Assembly: GCA_039029935.1 (NCBI GenBank)
Contig: JBCCFC010000803.1
Span: 1 to 6,472, forward strand
DNA: 6,472 bases
Reading direction: 5' to 3'
DNA from: G039029935 sp039029935
GTDB taxonomy: Bacteria; Chloroflexota; Anaerolineae; Caldilineales; Caldilineaceae
Shown here: positions 6,434 to 6,472 of the stretch, piece after piece
Numbering within the stretch: position 1 is the stretch's first letter
Layout: every line of letters begins with the position of its first letter
The notes under the pieces: generated by a model
Told to the model about the DNA's origin: nothing
What the model saw: the letters and a program-made list of their open reading frames with translations, nothing else
Database searches by the model: none
Made by a program: the position numbers and the translations under genes

Positions 6434-6472
6434 ATGTATCGTTTAAAATACCTATCCAGTATGTTTGTCATA
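6434..6472 (+). CDS. Divergent paralogue of the large secreted protein, first 13 codons only
   Basis: ATG at 6434 opens a frame reading MYRLKYLSSMFVI up to the window edge. The large gene begins MYRLQYLSSLFVI, so the two differ only by Q5K and L10M, each a single first-position C-to-A change; all other codons are identical in DNA. The in-frame codons before the ATG are TAA GCG GGC AAG GAC TTA TAT AAC CAT, which fixes the start. This is the beginning of a signal peptide, so the product is presumably exported like its partner. Whether the similarity continues through the whole protein, or the two share only the promoter and signal peptide, cannot be seen. It could also be a truncated pseudogene copy. 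Confidence 0.8.
   Translation, partial: MYRLKYLSSMFVI

Larger units (their letters stand above)
6266..6472. repeat. Giant inverted repeat spanning two divergent gene starts
   Basis: Every base from 6266 to 6354 pairs with its mirror position between 6384 and 6472 (coordinates sum to 12738), except 6309/6429, 6292/6446 and 6277/6461. Inside that, 6355/6383 mismatches, 6356-6363 pairs with 6375-6382, and an 11-base centre (6364-6374) remains. The palindrome is therefore at least 207 bases, centred on 6369, and it reaches the window edge still matching, so it is longer than seen. It includes both start codons, both leaders and 13 codons of each gene. Confidence 0.97.

Noticed and set aside
6266..6472. 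Inverted repeat considered as a transposon end pair or an invertible promoter switch
   Set aside because: The arms contain gene starts rather than flanking a mobile gene, no transposase or recombinase is present, and inversion between the arms would flip only the tiny centre and leave both promoters as they are.

Overview
The window looks like bacterial surface or secretome DNA, most likely from the Chloroflexota. This is judged from family resemblance only: threonine/proline linkers, Big_5-type Ig domains, a dockerin-like plus cohesin-like tail with paired cysteines, a C-terminal 'VFLPIILQ' ending, and an LRR protein with a plant-like N-cap. The class within the phylum cannot be resolved. 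No RNA genes, CRISPR array, transposase or complete insertion sequence is visible.

Layout. (1) Positions 1-651, minus strand: the 5' part of a secreted leucine-rich-repeat protein that runs off the left edge. (2) Positions 652-1249: an AT-rich intergenic stretch with a strong hairpin just behind the large gene and a few weak dyads. (3) Positions 1250-6304, minus strand: one complete 1684-residue secreted multidomain protein. (4) Positions 6305-6433: a short divergent intergenic region. (5) Positions 6434-6472, plus strand: the first 13 codons of a divergently transcribed paralogue, cut by the right edge.

The large protein reads in order: signal peptide; beta-rich cysteine-containing domain; Big_5-like Ig domain; a long central region laid out like a secreted metzincin-type peptidase but with its zinc site destroyed (QHMAELYDLSH where HExxHxxxxxH is expected); a fibronectin/Ig-like domain; two more Big_5-like domains; a small D-rich beta domain; a roughly 210-residue T/P linker; a two-repeat dockerin-like module; a very basic linker; a cohesin-like module; and the C-terminal LPII motif. 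It is best read as an extracellular binding or scaffold protein derived from a peptidase ancestor.

The most striking feature is the right end. Positions 6266-6472 form a giant near-perfect palindrome centred at 6369. It contains the start codon, leader and first 13 codons of the large gene and of its mirror-image partner. Two paralogous surface-protein genes are thus arranged head to head on duplicated control DNA. In the outer arms only four paired positions differ, and all four are C in one copy and A in the other. The repeat continues past the window edge, so its full extent is unknown.
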